From Puccinia triticina (taxonomy: Eukaryota; Basidiomycota; Pucciniomycetes; Pucciniales; Pucciniaceae): DNA of 64,000 bases. Where the stretch lies: NCBI RefSeq assembly GCF_026914185.1, contig NC_070563.1, positions 3,989,001-4,053,000 on the forward strand. The letters run 5' to 3'. Numbering within the stretch: position 1 is the first letter of the stretch; every line of letters starts with the position of its first letter. The notes under the pieces are model-generated. The model was not told the origin of the DNA, ran no database searches, and saw only the letters and a list, made by a program, of their open reading frames with translations. Positions 1 to 11,573 of this stretch are shown here, piece after piece. Made by a program: the position numbers and the translations under genes.

Positions 1-378
1 GTACAGAATTTCTTCATTGTGCGTAACGGTTACATACAGATCGGCGACTTCATTATGTATTTTTCCTGGAATTGTTGTTGACAGATTCATGAATGCCTCA
101 CGACCCAAGGCGTGTCATGGTGGCGTCAGTATCCCCTCCTGGTCATCCTGGCGTACTGTACCGCCCACCTGGCGCATGTACGACTGAAGCGTCAGGTGGG
201 CGCAGGCGCTTTTCCCGATTCGCCCGGGTGTGTACTGATCCTGACTCCATCTGAAGTCAACCCTTGGGATTTTGGTGGCGAGAGAGTTGACGAGTGAGTA
301 TGATTCATAGATCATCCCACCACAGACACATAGGGACATTGATTGTGCCAGCCTCAGATTCTAGACGAAGGGGCCGGG

Positions 379-1284
379 AAGTTTCAGTGCAAGAGCTGTG
401 GCAAGCTGTTCAAAGCGATGAACTTGATCTAAAAGCACATCATGTCCAAACATGGAGAAGTGATCAATCAGGACTCCATTGAAAGGGTAGGCACAAGACT
501 TGGTTTTCTCACTGCGGCAATATGCTTGTGTGACTTATGATAGTCTTCCCCCCAACTTCTTGGAGATTAAATTATTCAACAATTACATCTGATGCCCTTC
601 GCATACCACGACCCAGGCCACATCGCCGCAAGAATATGGGCATTCCCTAGCGCACAAGGGGCTCTCCGCGGGCCCCTCGGCGCCTCATAGGATGATGGCG
701 AGTATGGGCCACGGCCACCCGAGAGACTTCCACAACGGAGGCTCCACGCCCCGCTGATGAACAACTCAATGAGTGAGCCAAGGGGAATGATGATGGGCGG
801 GCCGTACGGGAGTTACATGCCCCCGATATATCCGCCCTATGGCCCTACCCACTCCTACCCTCCCCCAATGGCCGGGCCTGTGCTGATGTTCCCCAATGGC
901 TCGATGATGGGGCGGTCCTGGATATGGGGTACATGGGAAACATGGACCCGGGCGCGGCCTACCCGTCTGCCTTCCAGCCCCACCCCTTCCCCCGCGGACC
1001 CCATCAGATCCCCCAATGGAAAAAACCAGTGTTTGGGCGAACAGATCTTGAGACACTTCGCCGAGGAAATCAGCCTGCCCCTGCACCCTCATTACCACGA
1101 CCAAAAACGCTCCTGAAGAGACGAGTTCAACAGGCCCCCAAACGCCGCTTTCAATCCCGCTGCTGCTGCTGCCGCTAATCCGCCCCGAATGGCCCTCGTT
1201 GCGTATGACCCTAGGTTGAAAACCGTCATCGCTTATAACGACCTCGATACTCCTGCGGGGCACGAGGTGGTCTTCAATTATTGA
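379..1284 (+). pseudogene. ARS2/SERRATE-like C-terminal fragment, degenerate
   Basis: ARS2/SERRATE proteins couple capped nuclear RNA to processing and export. From 379 one frame reads a C2H2 finger like the ARS2 one (CKSCGKLF, then KHIMSKHGE) with a TAA between the halves. After a probable short intron starting near 488 comes a piece like the family's post-finger segment (EIKLFNNYI). A Gly/Pro/Met-rich low-complexity stretch runs from 757 to about 1110, and the end at 1189-1284 (DPRLKTVIAYNDLDTP) matches the usual ARS2 tail of DPR followed by Y-x-DLD. These parts lie in different frames, separated by at least two frameshifts and stops, so the copy is not translatable as it stands. It could be a relic gene or a fragment carried by the Helitron whose 3' end lies at 4535. 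Family assignment rests on the order of finger, low-complexity region and DLD tail. Confidence 0.6.
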
Positions 1285-2296
1285 GTGTCCCCTCCGTGCG
1301 TCTTCCTCCCCATTTCTCCTGCTTCTTGGCTGTCTAACTTTCTCTTAGCTAATTTTTTGTCCGTTTGTGTTTCTGTAATATCTTGAATGCTGTTTTGTTC
1401 TGGTGACAGCGTGACTGTCCAACATCAGACTGCCATTTGTTTTATAGTTTCCACAATCAACAGTATCTCTGCTTTGTCTCCATCTCAGTTCCCCTGTTGT
1501 TTTTTTGCTTCCCCTCCCGGCCCATCCACCTCCCTCTTCCCAATACATTGAAAAATACCAAGACCAAAACCAAGGCTAACATTCCATTTTTCCAAACATC
1601 TCTGTGTGTCCAGCCTTTTTTCCCGCCACTTTTCCTATATATACATACACATATACATTTATACCAGTCCTGCCTCCCCTCAACCATGTTTTTTTATCTG
1701 TGCATAATGTCAATCTATTCCTGTTCCTTGTCTCTCATCTATCATCTTGGCAAACTCCTCTTTTCTTTGTTTTCTTTCTTTGAAGCAAGGGAATAGAAAT
1801 ACATCTTGAATCTTTCACACTCAAGACCCTTCTCATCTAAGTTCTAGTTACTTTTTTTCTTCTTTTCATTGGCATTGTACACATGACAGCCCTGCCCATG
1901 ATGAATCTGTAACAGTCTTTTTATTGTGGTGGGTGTTAGAATTTTGCCAGGGTTTTCCTTCATACTTCTGAGGGCACCAAGGTTCTGGAGTGTGGAAAAT
2001 CAGCTAGTAAGGTGTGATAGGAATGGTGTTTTAGGTGCATACATGCATTGAAAAGTCTGACCCTGCGCGCCTTGTCCGCCCTCTCCATGGCAGAATGGTA
2101 AATCACTCCTGGGGGCAATAGGACCCAAGTCCCTGCTGCTGAGGGCTGTTGGAGGCTTTCTTTGCAAGATGCATGCCCGGAGGAGTGAGGTACTTGGTTA
2201 AGTTGGTTCTCAAGCTTTTGTTATCACTATGAGAACATATTTGAAGGAATTCATTTTTGCCCAACATAAAAAATTAACTTAGGTGATTACATATTA
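1285..2296. other. intergenic, no gene seen
   Basis: About 1 kb without a supportable gene. The first 500 bases are pyrimidine-rich on the plus strand, which creates spurious open frames on both strands. It ends at the TATTA duplication (2292-2296) of the next element. Confidence 0.6.
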
Positions 2297-4266
2297 GGGG
2301 GGTTCACAATGGGATAAAAATATAATTTTACGGACCTACTTCGCGCAGCAGCGAAAAACTCTTCGCGCACAGAATCGACCGTCCCCCGACGTCGATCCCG
2401 CTGTGCGCGCAAGCGGAGAAATTTCGCGCACAGCGACTTCCCCCGAAAGAAGGAGGGGATTTTTCCCAAATTTTTTTTGATGGATCAAAAGAGCGGGTCT
2501 TAACTGCCCTCTCCAAAAAATATTAGATTTTTTGGAGGTGTCCTTGTCATGTAAAAAAAAAATCATAATATTAATCCAAAAAAAAGGCACCCGCTACCCC
2601 GATAGCCCACCCCGGGGACTTTTCACCGCTAAGACTTCAGCGGTCGGGTACCCAGCCCCTCGAAAAGAAAGTTCGAGGGGCAGCAACTCCGGGCCCGGCT
2701 ATCCCCCAGCCGCCGTGCCGATGGCCGGCACAGGCCATCGAGCGGAGTTACACACTCCCCGATGACCGGCCAGCACCTGTGTGCATGTGGCACAAATTTC
2801 CGGTCATCGAGGGGGTGTTCACTCGGACCCGGTCATCGAGGGAAGTATGTACTCCTCTCGATGACCGGCACGGACCCGGTCATCGAGAGGAGTGAACACC
2901 CCCTCGATGACCGGAACGGACCCGGTCATCGAGAGGAGTACATACTTCCCTCGGTGACCGGGTCCGTTCCGGTACCGGGTCCGTTCCGGCTCACCTCGAT
3001 CGGAACGGGCCCGGTCATTGAGGGGGTGTTCACTCCTCTCGACAACCGGAGCAACCAGGTCACCAAGAGGAGTACGTACTCCTCCGAGAAAGCCCGGGAC
3101 GTTCCGGTCATCGAGAGGAGTACACCCTCGATGACCCGATTGCTCCGGTCGTCGAGAGGAGTGAATATTCCCCTTGATGACCGGAACGGGCCCGGTCATT
3201 GAGAGGATTACATACCCCCCTCGATGACCCGATTGCTCCGGTCATCGAGAGGAGTGAACACTTCCCTCGATGACCGGAACGGACCCGGTCATCGAGGGAA
3301 GTATGTACTCCTCTCGATGACCGGCACGGACCCGGTCATCGAGAGGAGTGAACACCCCCCTCGATGACCGGAACGGACTCGGTCATCGAGGGAAGGATTT
3401 ATTCCTCTCGATGACCGGAATGTTCCGGTCATCGAGAGAGGAGTATGTATGTACGTACTCCCCTTGACGGCCCAGTTGCTCCGGTTGTCGAGAGGAGTGA
3501 ACACTCCCCTCGTGACCGGAACGTCATCGAGGGAAGTTTGTACTCCTGTCGATGACCTACTCCTGTCGATGACCTACTCCTGTCGATGACCAAAACAGAG
3601 TGGCCATCGAGAGGAGTACATGATCCCCTCAATGACCGGTAGTCTGTGCTGGCCGGTCATCGGGGAGCGTGTAACTCCGCTCGATGGCCTGTGCCGGCCA
3701 TCGGCACGGCACGGCGGCTGGGAGTTAGCCGGAGCTGCTGCCCCTCGAACTTTCTTTTCGAGGGGCTGCATACCCGACCGCTTGAGTTTTGGCAGGTCAA
3801 AATTCCCCGGGGTGGGTTATCGGGGCAGGGGGAGCTTATTTTTTGGATTCATATTATAAAAAAATTTACATGATGGAGGACACCTCCAAAAAATCCAAGA
3901 TTTTTTGGAGGGGGCAAGCAAGACCCCCTCTTTTGATCCATCAAAAAGAAACACAGAAAAACTCCCTCCTTCTTTTGGGGGAAGTCGCTGTGCGCGAAGT
4001 ATTTTTTGGCTTGCGCGCACAGCGGGCTTGACGTCGGGGGACGGTCCATTCTGTGCGCGAAGAGTTTTTCGCTGCTGCGCAAAGTACGTCCGTAATTTTA
4101 TAGTCAATTTTAAGGCCTTTATCAACAAATTTTTAAAATTCTGGCAAGATGTACAGGACTGGGTGTCCCCTGAGAATCACAGAAACTTCTTCATTTTCTA
4201 AAAAATTGTTCATAAAGGCCTTAAAATCAGCCTAAAGTTTTATTTTTATCCTATTGTGAACCCCCC
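2297..4266. mobile_element. 1,970-bp palindromic TIR element with dyad-array core
   Basis: The left end reads GGGGGGTTCACAAT and the right end is its reverse complement, each flanked by TATTA (2292-2296 and 4267-4271). The arms stay complementary over roughly 500 bases: a segment near 2340-2440 rich in TTCGCGCA words, a hairpin-flanked AAAGTTCGAGGGGC module near 2670 and 3745, and a CCCGGGG-type module near 2610 and 3810. The core 2760-3660 is a tandem array of GATGACCGG dyads. There is no transposase, so it is non-autonomous. The TATTA duplication could also be read as TA or TTA plus variable end bases, which leaves the superfamily open (Tc1/mariner-like or PIF/Harbinger-like). A smaller nested palindrome lies near 4105-4235. 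Confidence 0.85.
2760..3660. repeat. GATGACCGG dyad array, best-preserved copy
   Basis: Alternating inverted units: CTCGATGACCGG, a short spacer such as AACGGA, then CCGGTCATCGAG, followed by a second dyad AGGAGT..ACTCCT. About 20 half-units are visible with little decay. Because the array is its own reverse complement, both strands give long open frames with repeated MTG/DDR words; these are not genes. Confidence 0.9.
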
Positions 4267-4504
4267 TATTACCTCAAAACTTTCTATACATTGAGAATTA
4301 AAAAGCATGAACAAATTAACTACCAAAGCTGAGTGAATTTTATTTGCTGCTGAGTAAAAATGGGCCAGCTTTATGCACTCCAAAGGATTACTTAATGCAC
4401 TCCAAAAAAGGAGTGAACTTATGTCCACTCCAATAAATTTTGGAGTGACCTTTGGGCCCCTAAAAAAATCACTGTTGCTGAAGAGTGCATCTGGGCATGT
4501 GGGC

Positions 4505-4535
4505 TCTGCAGCGGCGCAGCCGCCTTGGCCTCTAG
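4505..4535 (+). mobile_element. Helitron 3' terminus (copy 1)
   Basis: A hairpin with stem GCGGC/GCCGC around GCA is followed by an 8-base linker CTTGGCCT and the terminal CTAG (4532-4535). The next host base is T and is part of the Gypsy RT/RNase H frame. Hairpin plus short linker plus CTRR is the standard Helitron 3' end, and insertion occurs between A and T. The 5' end was not found; the element must extend leftwards and may include the palindromic element and the ARS2 fragment. Confidence 0.75.
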
Positions 4536-5395
4536 TTTCCATAAAGAAGAGTAATTTTGGATATGACGAGCTGAAAACCTTAGGCTGTATGGTTTCGGGC
4601 CTCAGGCTAGCAGTGGACCAACATAATGTAGCAGCGGTCCTACTGAAACCTATGCCGGTCAATAAGAAGGAAATGATGTCTTTTCTTGGTTTCTGTAGTT
4701 ACTATAGACAGTATATTCCCCAATTCGCAAATTTCAGTAAAAACTTGTATGCCCTATGTAATGATGATACAATTTTTGAAATGACACACAAAAGAGTACA
4801 AAACTACAAAGAACTAAAAAGACTACTAACTACCGCGCCAGTATTAGCTCAACCAGACTATGATAAACCATTCATTCTGTATATTGATGCGTGCATGGAT
4901 GGGTTAGGGGCGGCTCTTCACCAAGAATTCATGGAGGACAACCAGTTAGTAGAAAAACCAATTCTTTTTATCTCTCGTCAGATCAAAGAGTCCAAGAAGC
5001 GGTACGGAGCAAGTCAAATGGAGTGTCTTGCTTTAGTCTGGGCGTTGGAAAAATTGCATTACTACTTAGATGGTTCTTACTTTGTAGTCATAACCGATTG
5101 CATGGCAGTAAGAACTCTGATGAACATGAAGACCCCAAATAGGCACATGCTCCAATGGCAAATAGCAGTTCAGCAGTACCGCGGGCATATGGCTATTGTT
5201 CATAAAGAAGGCAAAAAGCATAGAAACGCCAATGGATTGAGCAGGTGGGCACTTCCAAACACTCCAGACAACCCCGCATATGATCCGGAGGATGAGGACA
5301 TCTTTCCTATCCTGGGAATTCACGTTTGTGATCTAGAGGAAGCCTTCTATGACTTAGTGAGAAGTAGTTACAATAGTAATGCAGATTTTTTGACA
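4536..5395 (+). pseudogene. Ty3/Gypsy chromovirus pol, RT end and RNase H
   Basis: This is a retrotransposon polyprotein fragment. It opens inside the reverse transcriptase connection region (GYDELKTLGCMVSGL), continues through LLKPMPVNKKEMMSFLGF and SYYRQYI, and then an RNase H domain with the motif LYIDACMDGLGAAL, the YGASQMECLALVWAL helix, the ITDCMAVRTLMNM strand and HRNANGLSRW. The catalytic half of RT (YxDD) is missing because a Helitron end replaces everything left of 4536. The frame stops being Gypsy exactly at 5395 (codon ACA), where a second Helitron begins. The rest of pol resumes at 8678. Confidence 0.9.
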
Positions 5396-8300
5396 CTAGA
5401 GGCCAAGGCGGCTTCGCCGCTGCAAGGTTAAATTCCTGTTTTTGAACAAAAAAAGCTCAATTTGGACCAGTGCAGTGCTTGTCTGATAAAACACCACATC
5501 AGTTATCAGAAAGTCTAGTCGTCAGGAATTGACATAGAACTAAAAGACCCCTGCTGTTTCTGGCAAGCCAAAGTTTGAAGCAGATTTGTGCTAACACTGC
5601 ACTAAATGTGCTATCATGCTGTGCAACACCCCTGCATACATTACCACTATGGTCTCTTTTGTAGCGGAAAAAACTCGTGCATTATTTTTTAGTGCAAAAT
5701 TGTAACAGTCCAATACATGTTTTGGCATTGGATTGTTTTTTAGCACAATGAATGGTAGTGGTATCATATTGGAATAGCTTGTATCAGAGCACCAATATAA
5801 TCCAATACCAGATGTATTGCTGGGATGAGTGATTGGATTTTATCCACATCACCCCGAAAAGACATATATTTGACCAATACAATACCACTGTATTTTATTG
5901 GCTTTCCAATACAATCTGTGATACTGCTTTTGTTGGGTATTGGAAGAAAAATTTGATATGCAGCACCACCCAATAAATACCTTGGATCATATTGGCTACA
6001 GCCTTGCTCTTTCATTCAACAGGTTGTGAGCTCATGAACAACAACAAAGTCCAGTTCATCAAGTCTGCTTTACAATAAGTAAGGCAGTAAGATCTAATGT
6101 TCCTCAAGATGAAGACTTGAACTGACATTGCTATCTAGTTAAGTATTTATGGGATAGCTATGAATTCCGTTCCATGGTTTTTTTTTCCTGAAATGAATCA
6201 GACTGTAGAGTTTGTAATTTGAAGTAAAATTTACAGGTTTTTAAACATAGTGGACACACTCCAAAGTATAAAGGAAAGCAATACAAGTTTCAAACAGAGA
6301 ACATCCAGACTCAAGGTACCTAAAAACCAACCAGGAAAATGGACAGCTAATTCTTGACAAAAGTAATGACAATACTCCAAGAAGAATAGAGGAAGTAAGA
6401 GAAAAAGTTGAGGTTGAAGTCAAAGATTTTTCAGAGTTGTTTCCAATGATTTCTAGTTTGTAGTAATTTTAGCAACTGTTGATCTGATTTGGATAGTCTA
6501 AAATAACTTTGATACTGGTTGCTAGGTGTAGCACAGAAATCACTCGCATGGTGAGCACCGCCACCTTGGTCAGCTTTGATGTCTTTGTTGAGGGTTGCCG
6601 TGGTGCTGAGAACAGCGGACAATGGTGAGGACGGAGGATATGAAAAGCAGGGCTTGGATGAAGGTGGGGGAGAAGGCGGGATGATCAAGTAATCGCTTGG
6701 AATTAACATTGATCTTAAGATCTAACCTAGCAAGAAAGAGATCAAGGCAGTGAGGACGAGATGGCAATTGGTATAAGCCCTTTTCCTGAAGATAAATTGA
6801 CGCAGAAAACTCGTGGATTGTTTGGCCTGCTCATTTTTACTCGCCGTGGCATTATTTTTTGCATGACTATTGTTATGGCTTCTGAAAATGAATTTTTTGA
6901 ATGCTTAAAAGCTTCTGTTTTCAGGCCGGTTTATCAATTCGACCTCCTGTGAAACATTCATTGTTTGCAGCGAAAACTTTCATGCAAGCATCCAGGTGCA
7001 GCAATTTCAAAATAACTCCTGACTTACCAGGTTATGGGAGCCATGGATGAGGTTCTGTTTTCCACCTTCTTCCTCTGGCTCACGAACTTCATTGACGGGT
7101 GATAATAGGTGGGGTGATTCCATGGCTGAGCCTGGCAAGGAACACAATCCCGCGTGATCATCCACGTCACTCTTGAAATTGATCGAGGTAGCCAACGGCC
7201 GTTTCATCTCAGGCGGTAAGACACTCTCCACCACGCTAGAACTCAGCGTTGGTTGTGATACTTGTCGCTTAGGTAATGTGCTTGAAATTCGGCCAAGACT
7301 TTACCGGTCAGTTGGGCATTTAAAAAGAATGTGCCGTTAGCAAGTGATCTCTCCCACATCAAACTCATGAAACACCGCTCACCGAGAAATTGAAGGGTAG
7401 ACCCCCACATAATCATCCACTTCCCGACGCGTAAGTTCTGCTTGACTCTCTTCAATCGGGATGACCTTCTTCTTTTCACCATTGATGATCGCTTGTAAAT
7501 CTTGTGATTTCTTGAGACCCTTGGAATGCTCATGTGGCAGTCGGGGAATATTGCCATCTTTGCTCGCCGTAATCTGCTCGATGGAGAGGTGGACCACTGT
7601 TGCCCGCTTACTCATTTGAGTATACCAGAGGGGTGGAGGTGACGGTTCTGAATCCGAATGGCTAGTCAAAGGGTCTTTGATGGGAGAGTGTATCTCTCCC
7701 ACTGGTAATGTCATCCTCAACAATATGTGTTCTCTCCTAACAGCTGGGTCCAAGGAGGCGGCAAAGATGGTGGGGCTTGGCATCTGGTGAAAGGAGACTT
7801 TTAACGGCAGCATCAACGTGTCGGCTTTGGGTGGAAACGGAAACTTGATATTGTTTTTGATGATTGTTTTGGTTCCAGGCTTCAGAAAGCATGCCTTCCA
7901 AGAGACTCAACACCCGTGTGGATAAAAATTTTGATCCAATGCAAGTTCAGCAACAACCAACTCGCTTGCCTTCGGACTTATCACATGAGCCCCATGCAGA
8001 TTGGATGTCCAACTGGCACCAGTCCTTCTCAGTTGACCAGTGCTAGCTTTCCGTTGTAAATCAGGGGTCAATACTAATTGACGCACAAAGGTTGATCCAC
8101 TGCTTGAATCGCTTGTCGGAGGAAATGCTACGCCTAATTGCCGGATGGTCTCGTACCTCGAGGCAGAATGTGCGCTAGATGGACCACCGGACGCTGTTGG
8201 AGAATTGTTTGACGTAGGCTTGTTGGCCCCTTTCTCAAGTAAAAACATTGCCCGAAACGGTCAAGGTGAGGCCTTGGACCCTCAGTTGTAGAGGCTACGG

Positions 8301-8677
8301 TGGGCGTTGGCACGGATTCAGTAGGCATGGCGCCGGCGAGGATGCGGTTGGCGTGGCGCTGGACCGAGGCAAGGCTAGTGCACGTGATGCCAGATGTTTG
8401 GATATTTAAAGGGGGTGAGGTTTGTGTCCGCTGTCCCCCAGGGGTTCTGGTTTTGTCCCACCCCCTCCCTGGAGGCGCCCTAATTGCTTGATTAGGCCCC
8501 TCCTTGACGGCTCCTCACAGAGTCCTTCACAACCGGCCCTTTTTTGCTTGTTGCTTTGGCACGGCTGGAGGGTCAATCCAAGGTGCCTATTTAAGGTGTT
8601 TGGGGATTCTTTCAACTTGTCTATTGTGTGTGTGATATTCTTGTGGTGTTTTGCAATAAAACATGCCAAAACTTAGA
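5396..8677 (-). mobile_element. complete non-autonomous Helitron, 3,282 bp
   Basis: Read on the minus strand it begins with TCTAAGTTTTGG at 8677 and ends with the GCGGC/GCCGC hairpin, CTTGGCCT and CTAG at 5396. Host bases are A before and T after, with no target duplication. Both ends are confirmed by the host frame: Gypsy codon ACA ends at 5395 and TCT starts at 8678, giving a continuous LT-SEFPRL reading. There is no Rep/helicase, so it moved in trans. Its minus (sense) strand carries an unidentified gene fragment at about 7007-8328. This is the best-delimited of four Helitron ends in the window. Confidence 0.93.
7007..8328 (-). pseudogene. unidentified gene fragment carried by the Helitron
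   Basis: Several open stretches follow one another on the minus strand: 8328-8134 and 8248-7907 (Ser/Thr-rich, with GSTFVRQLVLTPDLQRKAS), 7816-7379 (FHQMPSPTIFAASLDPAVRR and LWYTQMSKRATVVHLSIEQI), then 7234-7007. They have the composition of real coding sequence but need frame changes or introns to join. I do not recognise the family; the middle part would suit a beta-rich domain. The orientation equals the Helitron sense strand, as is usual for captured host genes. It may be a broken copy of a host gene elsewhere. Confidence 0.4.
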
Positions 8678-10158
8678 TCTGAGTTTCCACGTTTGTGTGG
8701 ATTTAATAAACTTGGATTAGTAGAAATACTTAAGAATGACAACAGTCCCCCAGAGTTAATTGCTAGCTTGCATTCGGACTTGTCGCAGCACTACAAATTA
8801 GGTAGATTCACCCTGTTAGACGGACTGTCATACTACAGGCATAAACATTCTAGTGACAAGACACAGATACTGGATATCCTAGCAGAATGTCATGATAATG
8901 TGAATTCAGGACATCTGTTGGAATAAAGAACATTAGAAAGAATCAAGAATACGGATTGGTGGCCGAATTGGCTAAAGGAAGCCCAGACATATATCCAGTC
9001 TTGCAACGTGTGCCAAAAATCTAACAAACAAACGGGTAAAAGGTTTAGCCTCCTGCAAAAAATCAAGGAGCCTACTCGCCAGTGGGAGATGATCAACATG
9101 GACTTTGTGACTGGACTCCCACCTGCGGGCGCCTACTCCTTTAACTCAGTTTTAGTGATAGTGGAACGTCTCTCCAAAAGAGCAAGATTTATCCCTAATC
9201 ACAAAGACGACACCGCTATGGAGGTGGCGCTGTTATTCTGGAACAGAGTAATGTCGGATGTAGGGATCCCAAAAATCATTATCAGTGACTGGGATCCAAA
9301 ATTCACGTCGGAATTCTGGCGCAACCTACATGACATGTTAGGAACTAAACTAGCCTTCTCTACGGCCTATCACCCGCAGACGGATGGGCTAGCTGAACGC
9401 ATGATCCAAACTCTAGAAGATATGCTCCGCAGATTCTGTTCCTTTGGACTAGAATTTAAGAATCAAGACGGGTATACTCATGATTGGGTAAGTCTTCTTC
9501 CAGCCCTAGAAATAGCATACAACAGTAGCAAACACTCCACAACAAGAGACGCCCCCTATGTGCTAGAAAGGGGTTGGATTCCTAGGATGCCAAGAAACAC
9601 AGTCAATGACCAATTACCTCATGTTCATCCCACAGCATCAGACTTTACAAAAATGCTAGATTTTGCGCAAGATCACGCTAACCAGTGTGTATCAGACGCA
9701 GTAGAGTACAACAAAAATTGATGGGATAAGAGCCATAGAGAACCAACATTTCAAATAATTTGGGAGGAAATAAGAAACTCAAACCTTCTTTTGTCGGACC
9801 GTTTGTCATCAAACAACTCCACGGAAAGAACGCGGTTGAGGTAATACTTAGCAAAGAGTTATCGCGCAAACATCCTGTGTTTCCGGTGAGTTTGATCAAA
9901 CCCTGGAAAGCCAGGGAGGGAGACTTGGATAGCATTAGGCAGGAAATTCCAATGGAAGAACCCATTGATTCGCCAAAACTACAAGTACAAAAAATACTCA
10001 AAGAAAAAAAGGAGCGATTAAACGGGAAAGATATCCGCCTGTATTTGGTGAGGTATAAAAACCAATCAGCAGACAAAGACGAATGGCTACCAGAAAACAA
10101 CATCCCAGATGGACCCATTCATCTGCGGACTTTTAGAGCTTCAAAGAGGACTAAATAA
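8678..10158 (+). pseudogene. Ty3/Gypsy chromovirus pol: integrase and chromodomain
   Basis: This continues the element split by the Helitron. A zinc-binding H2C2-type region (H-x-GHL near 8910 and CNVCQKS near 9005) leads into the integrase core: D in [10 protein letters not shown], the second D in [13 protein letters not shown], and the E in [18 protein letters not shown]. The end has GPFVIKQLHG and FPVSLIKPW, then a chromodomain with YLVRYKN..DEWLPENNI at about 10048-10100, which marks it as a chromovirus. It is broken by TAA at 8924, TGA at 9719 and a short deletion/frameshift near 9755. Chromodomains of this kind target heterochromatin, in keeping with the setting. Confidence 0.92.
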
Positions 10159-10194
10159 GCCTAGTAACAAATCTTTTTGAGTAACCTCATCTTT

Positions 10195-10206
10195 AGGGGG
10201 AGGAAA
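10195..10206 (+). other. polypurine tract of the chromovirus
   Basis: AGGGGGAGGAAA directly precedes the TG of the LTR at 10207. It is the expected primer for plus-strand synthesis. Confidence 0.8.
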
Positions 10207-11091
10207 TGTCAGCTGGCTACGTACCACGAGCCATCGTGACAAACTTGTAAAAAACATTAATTAGAGACATTATTACTTATAAGTTAATTAGCGCCTAGCG
10301 CGCGCAAAGCAGAAATACCTTAAGATCATATGACTTACCTCTTGCGCACCTCAGCGAACACCTCCTGCGCACCACGGCAAATAAGAATAGAGCTCTTACA
10401 TCATAAAACTGTCACAGTACTGTATTACCGAGGACACAAGACAGACAAGTGACATATAATCAAATCTAATGACAGGCCTCTACACTACCTGTCATTGAAA
10501 ACCCTAAAAAACCAGTCATACTCCCAAGATCGGATGGAGTATGACTTATTTCAAAATAAACATTCTTCCAGCCGAAGCATCCTCCGCAAGAAGAATCTCT
10601 CCAAGGGAGCCAATGGGATATTTAAGGAGGTGAGTTCCCCTCCTTCTTGGCTCCTCAGCTTATTACATCCTCTCAAAAACCTGACCGCCTCGACCGCCAA
10701 ACTTCTTGATATCTTTTCTTGTCAAGACTCAGCCCAACAGCGCCTTCAGGATCTCGGCGTCTTAAGCACTCACACCTCCTCTCCTCTCGCCGAGCAACGC
10801 GTTGCTACAGGAAGGACTTATTCAAGTAAGTAGAAATCCCTTCCACTGCCCCGACGCGCTCTCCACATCTATCTACCATCTGGGATCACAACCACACCTG
10901 CTTCTCAGGCCCCAGTCTTATCTCAGGAGGGATCCAAACCACCCCCGCTCTGTCGGACCCCTCCTTTTTATTGCCTTTTTCTTTATTTCTTTGAAATAGA
11001 AACCATCCCAATTCCAGACTATCCTTCCGCTTTTTATCCATCAGCGGGTGTCGCCAGAAGAGATATCCTCTTAGCATCACCTTGCCTGACA
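10207..11091 (+). repeat. 3' LTR of the chromovirus, 885 bp
   Basis: It starts TGTCAG directly after the polypurine tract and ends CTGACA, a perfect 6-bp inverted end. The right edge is supported independently: a 482-bp repeat shared with 61324-61805 begins exactly at 11092, as expected if the retroelement inserted inside that repeat. The 5' LTR is not in the window. Confidence 0.75.
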
Positions 11092-11573
11092 AGAAGCCAG
11101 GATGCCTATCTGAAATCTGGAACCACACACCTCCAAGCTTGACTTTACTCATATTTTCAACCTACTTTCATCCTTTTTTGGCTCAATTCTAGATGATACC
11201 TGCCTTCTTTAGGGAAATATGCCAATTCAGATGGGCCTTTCACATCATTCTAACAGGGATGTACATGTTGTTGATCTGCGGGAGGCTCAACCTGTGATCT
11301 GTAACAAACTTAAACATGCGCACATGACAGTTACATTAGCAAAGTGAGAGAAATTACCACCTTCATGCGCATATAAATAATATGAATTGAAACCCAATAA
11401 TTCATCTTTATTACCAAACACTTCAAATTGAATTATGCTTTGATTGTGGCCATTGCGTCTTGGTGGTTTCAACCGCATTCCAGTTGTGTTCCAGTTGACT
11501 TCTGCATGACTTCTGGATGGTTTATGCATTAATCCAGGATCAGTTTCAGATAATTTGTGGATTAGTTCCAGAA
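11092..11573 (+). repeat. 482-bp dispersed repeat, copy 1
   Basis: It is colinear and nearly identical with 61324-61805, starting AGAAGCCAGGATG and ending TTAGTTCCAGAA, with equal length in both places. Here it continues past 11573 into TTTTTGATTAATTC, while the other copy is cut at the same base by a Helitron. It has no coding potential; type unknown. Confidence 0.85.

Noticed and set aside
1437..1796. Hydrophobic open frame suggesting a membrane protein
   Set aside because: Phe/Ser/Leu bias comes from a pyrimidine-rich tract; no start context or family motif.
1835..1846. TCTAAGTTCTAG as 5' end of the Helitron that ends at 4535
   Set aside because: It shares only eight bases with the proven 5' end at 8677 and is not preceded by Gypsy sequence, so the match may be chance.
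2762..3202. Long overlapping open frames on both strands in the dyad arrays (also 27310-27768, 28213-28545, 63030-63902)
   Set aside because: They follow from the repeat being self-complementary and free of stop codons; the peptides are repeated MTG/DDR/VIE words without any domain.
2760..3660. Possible CRISPR array
   Set aside because: Units alternate in orientation, spacers are short and not unique, there are no cas genes, and the surroundings are eukaryotic.
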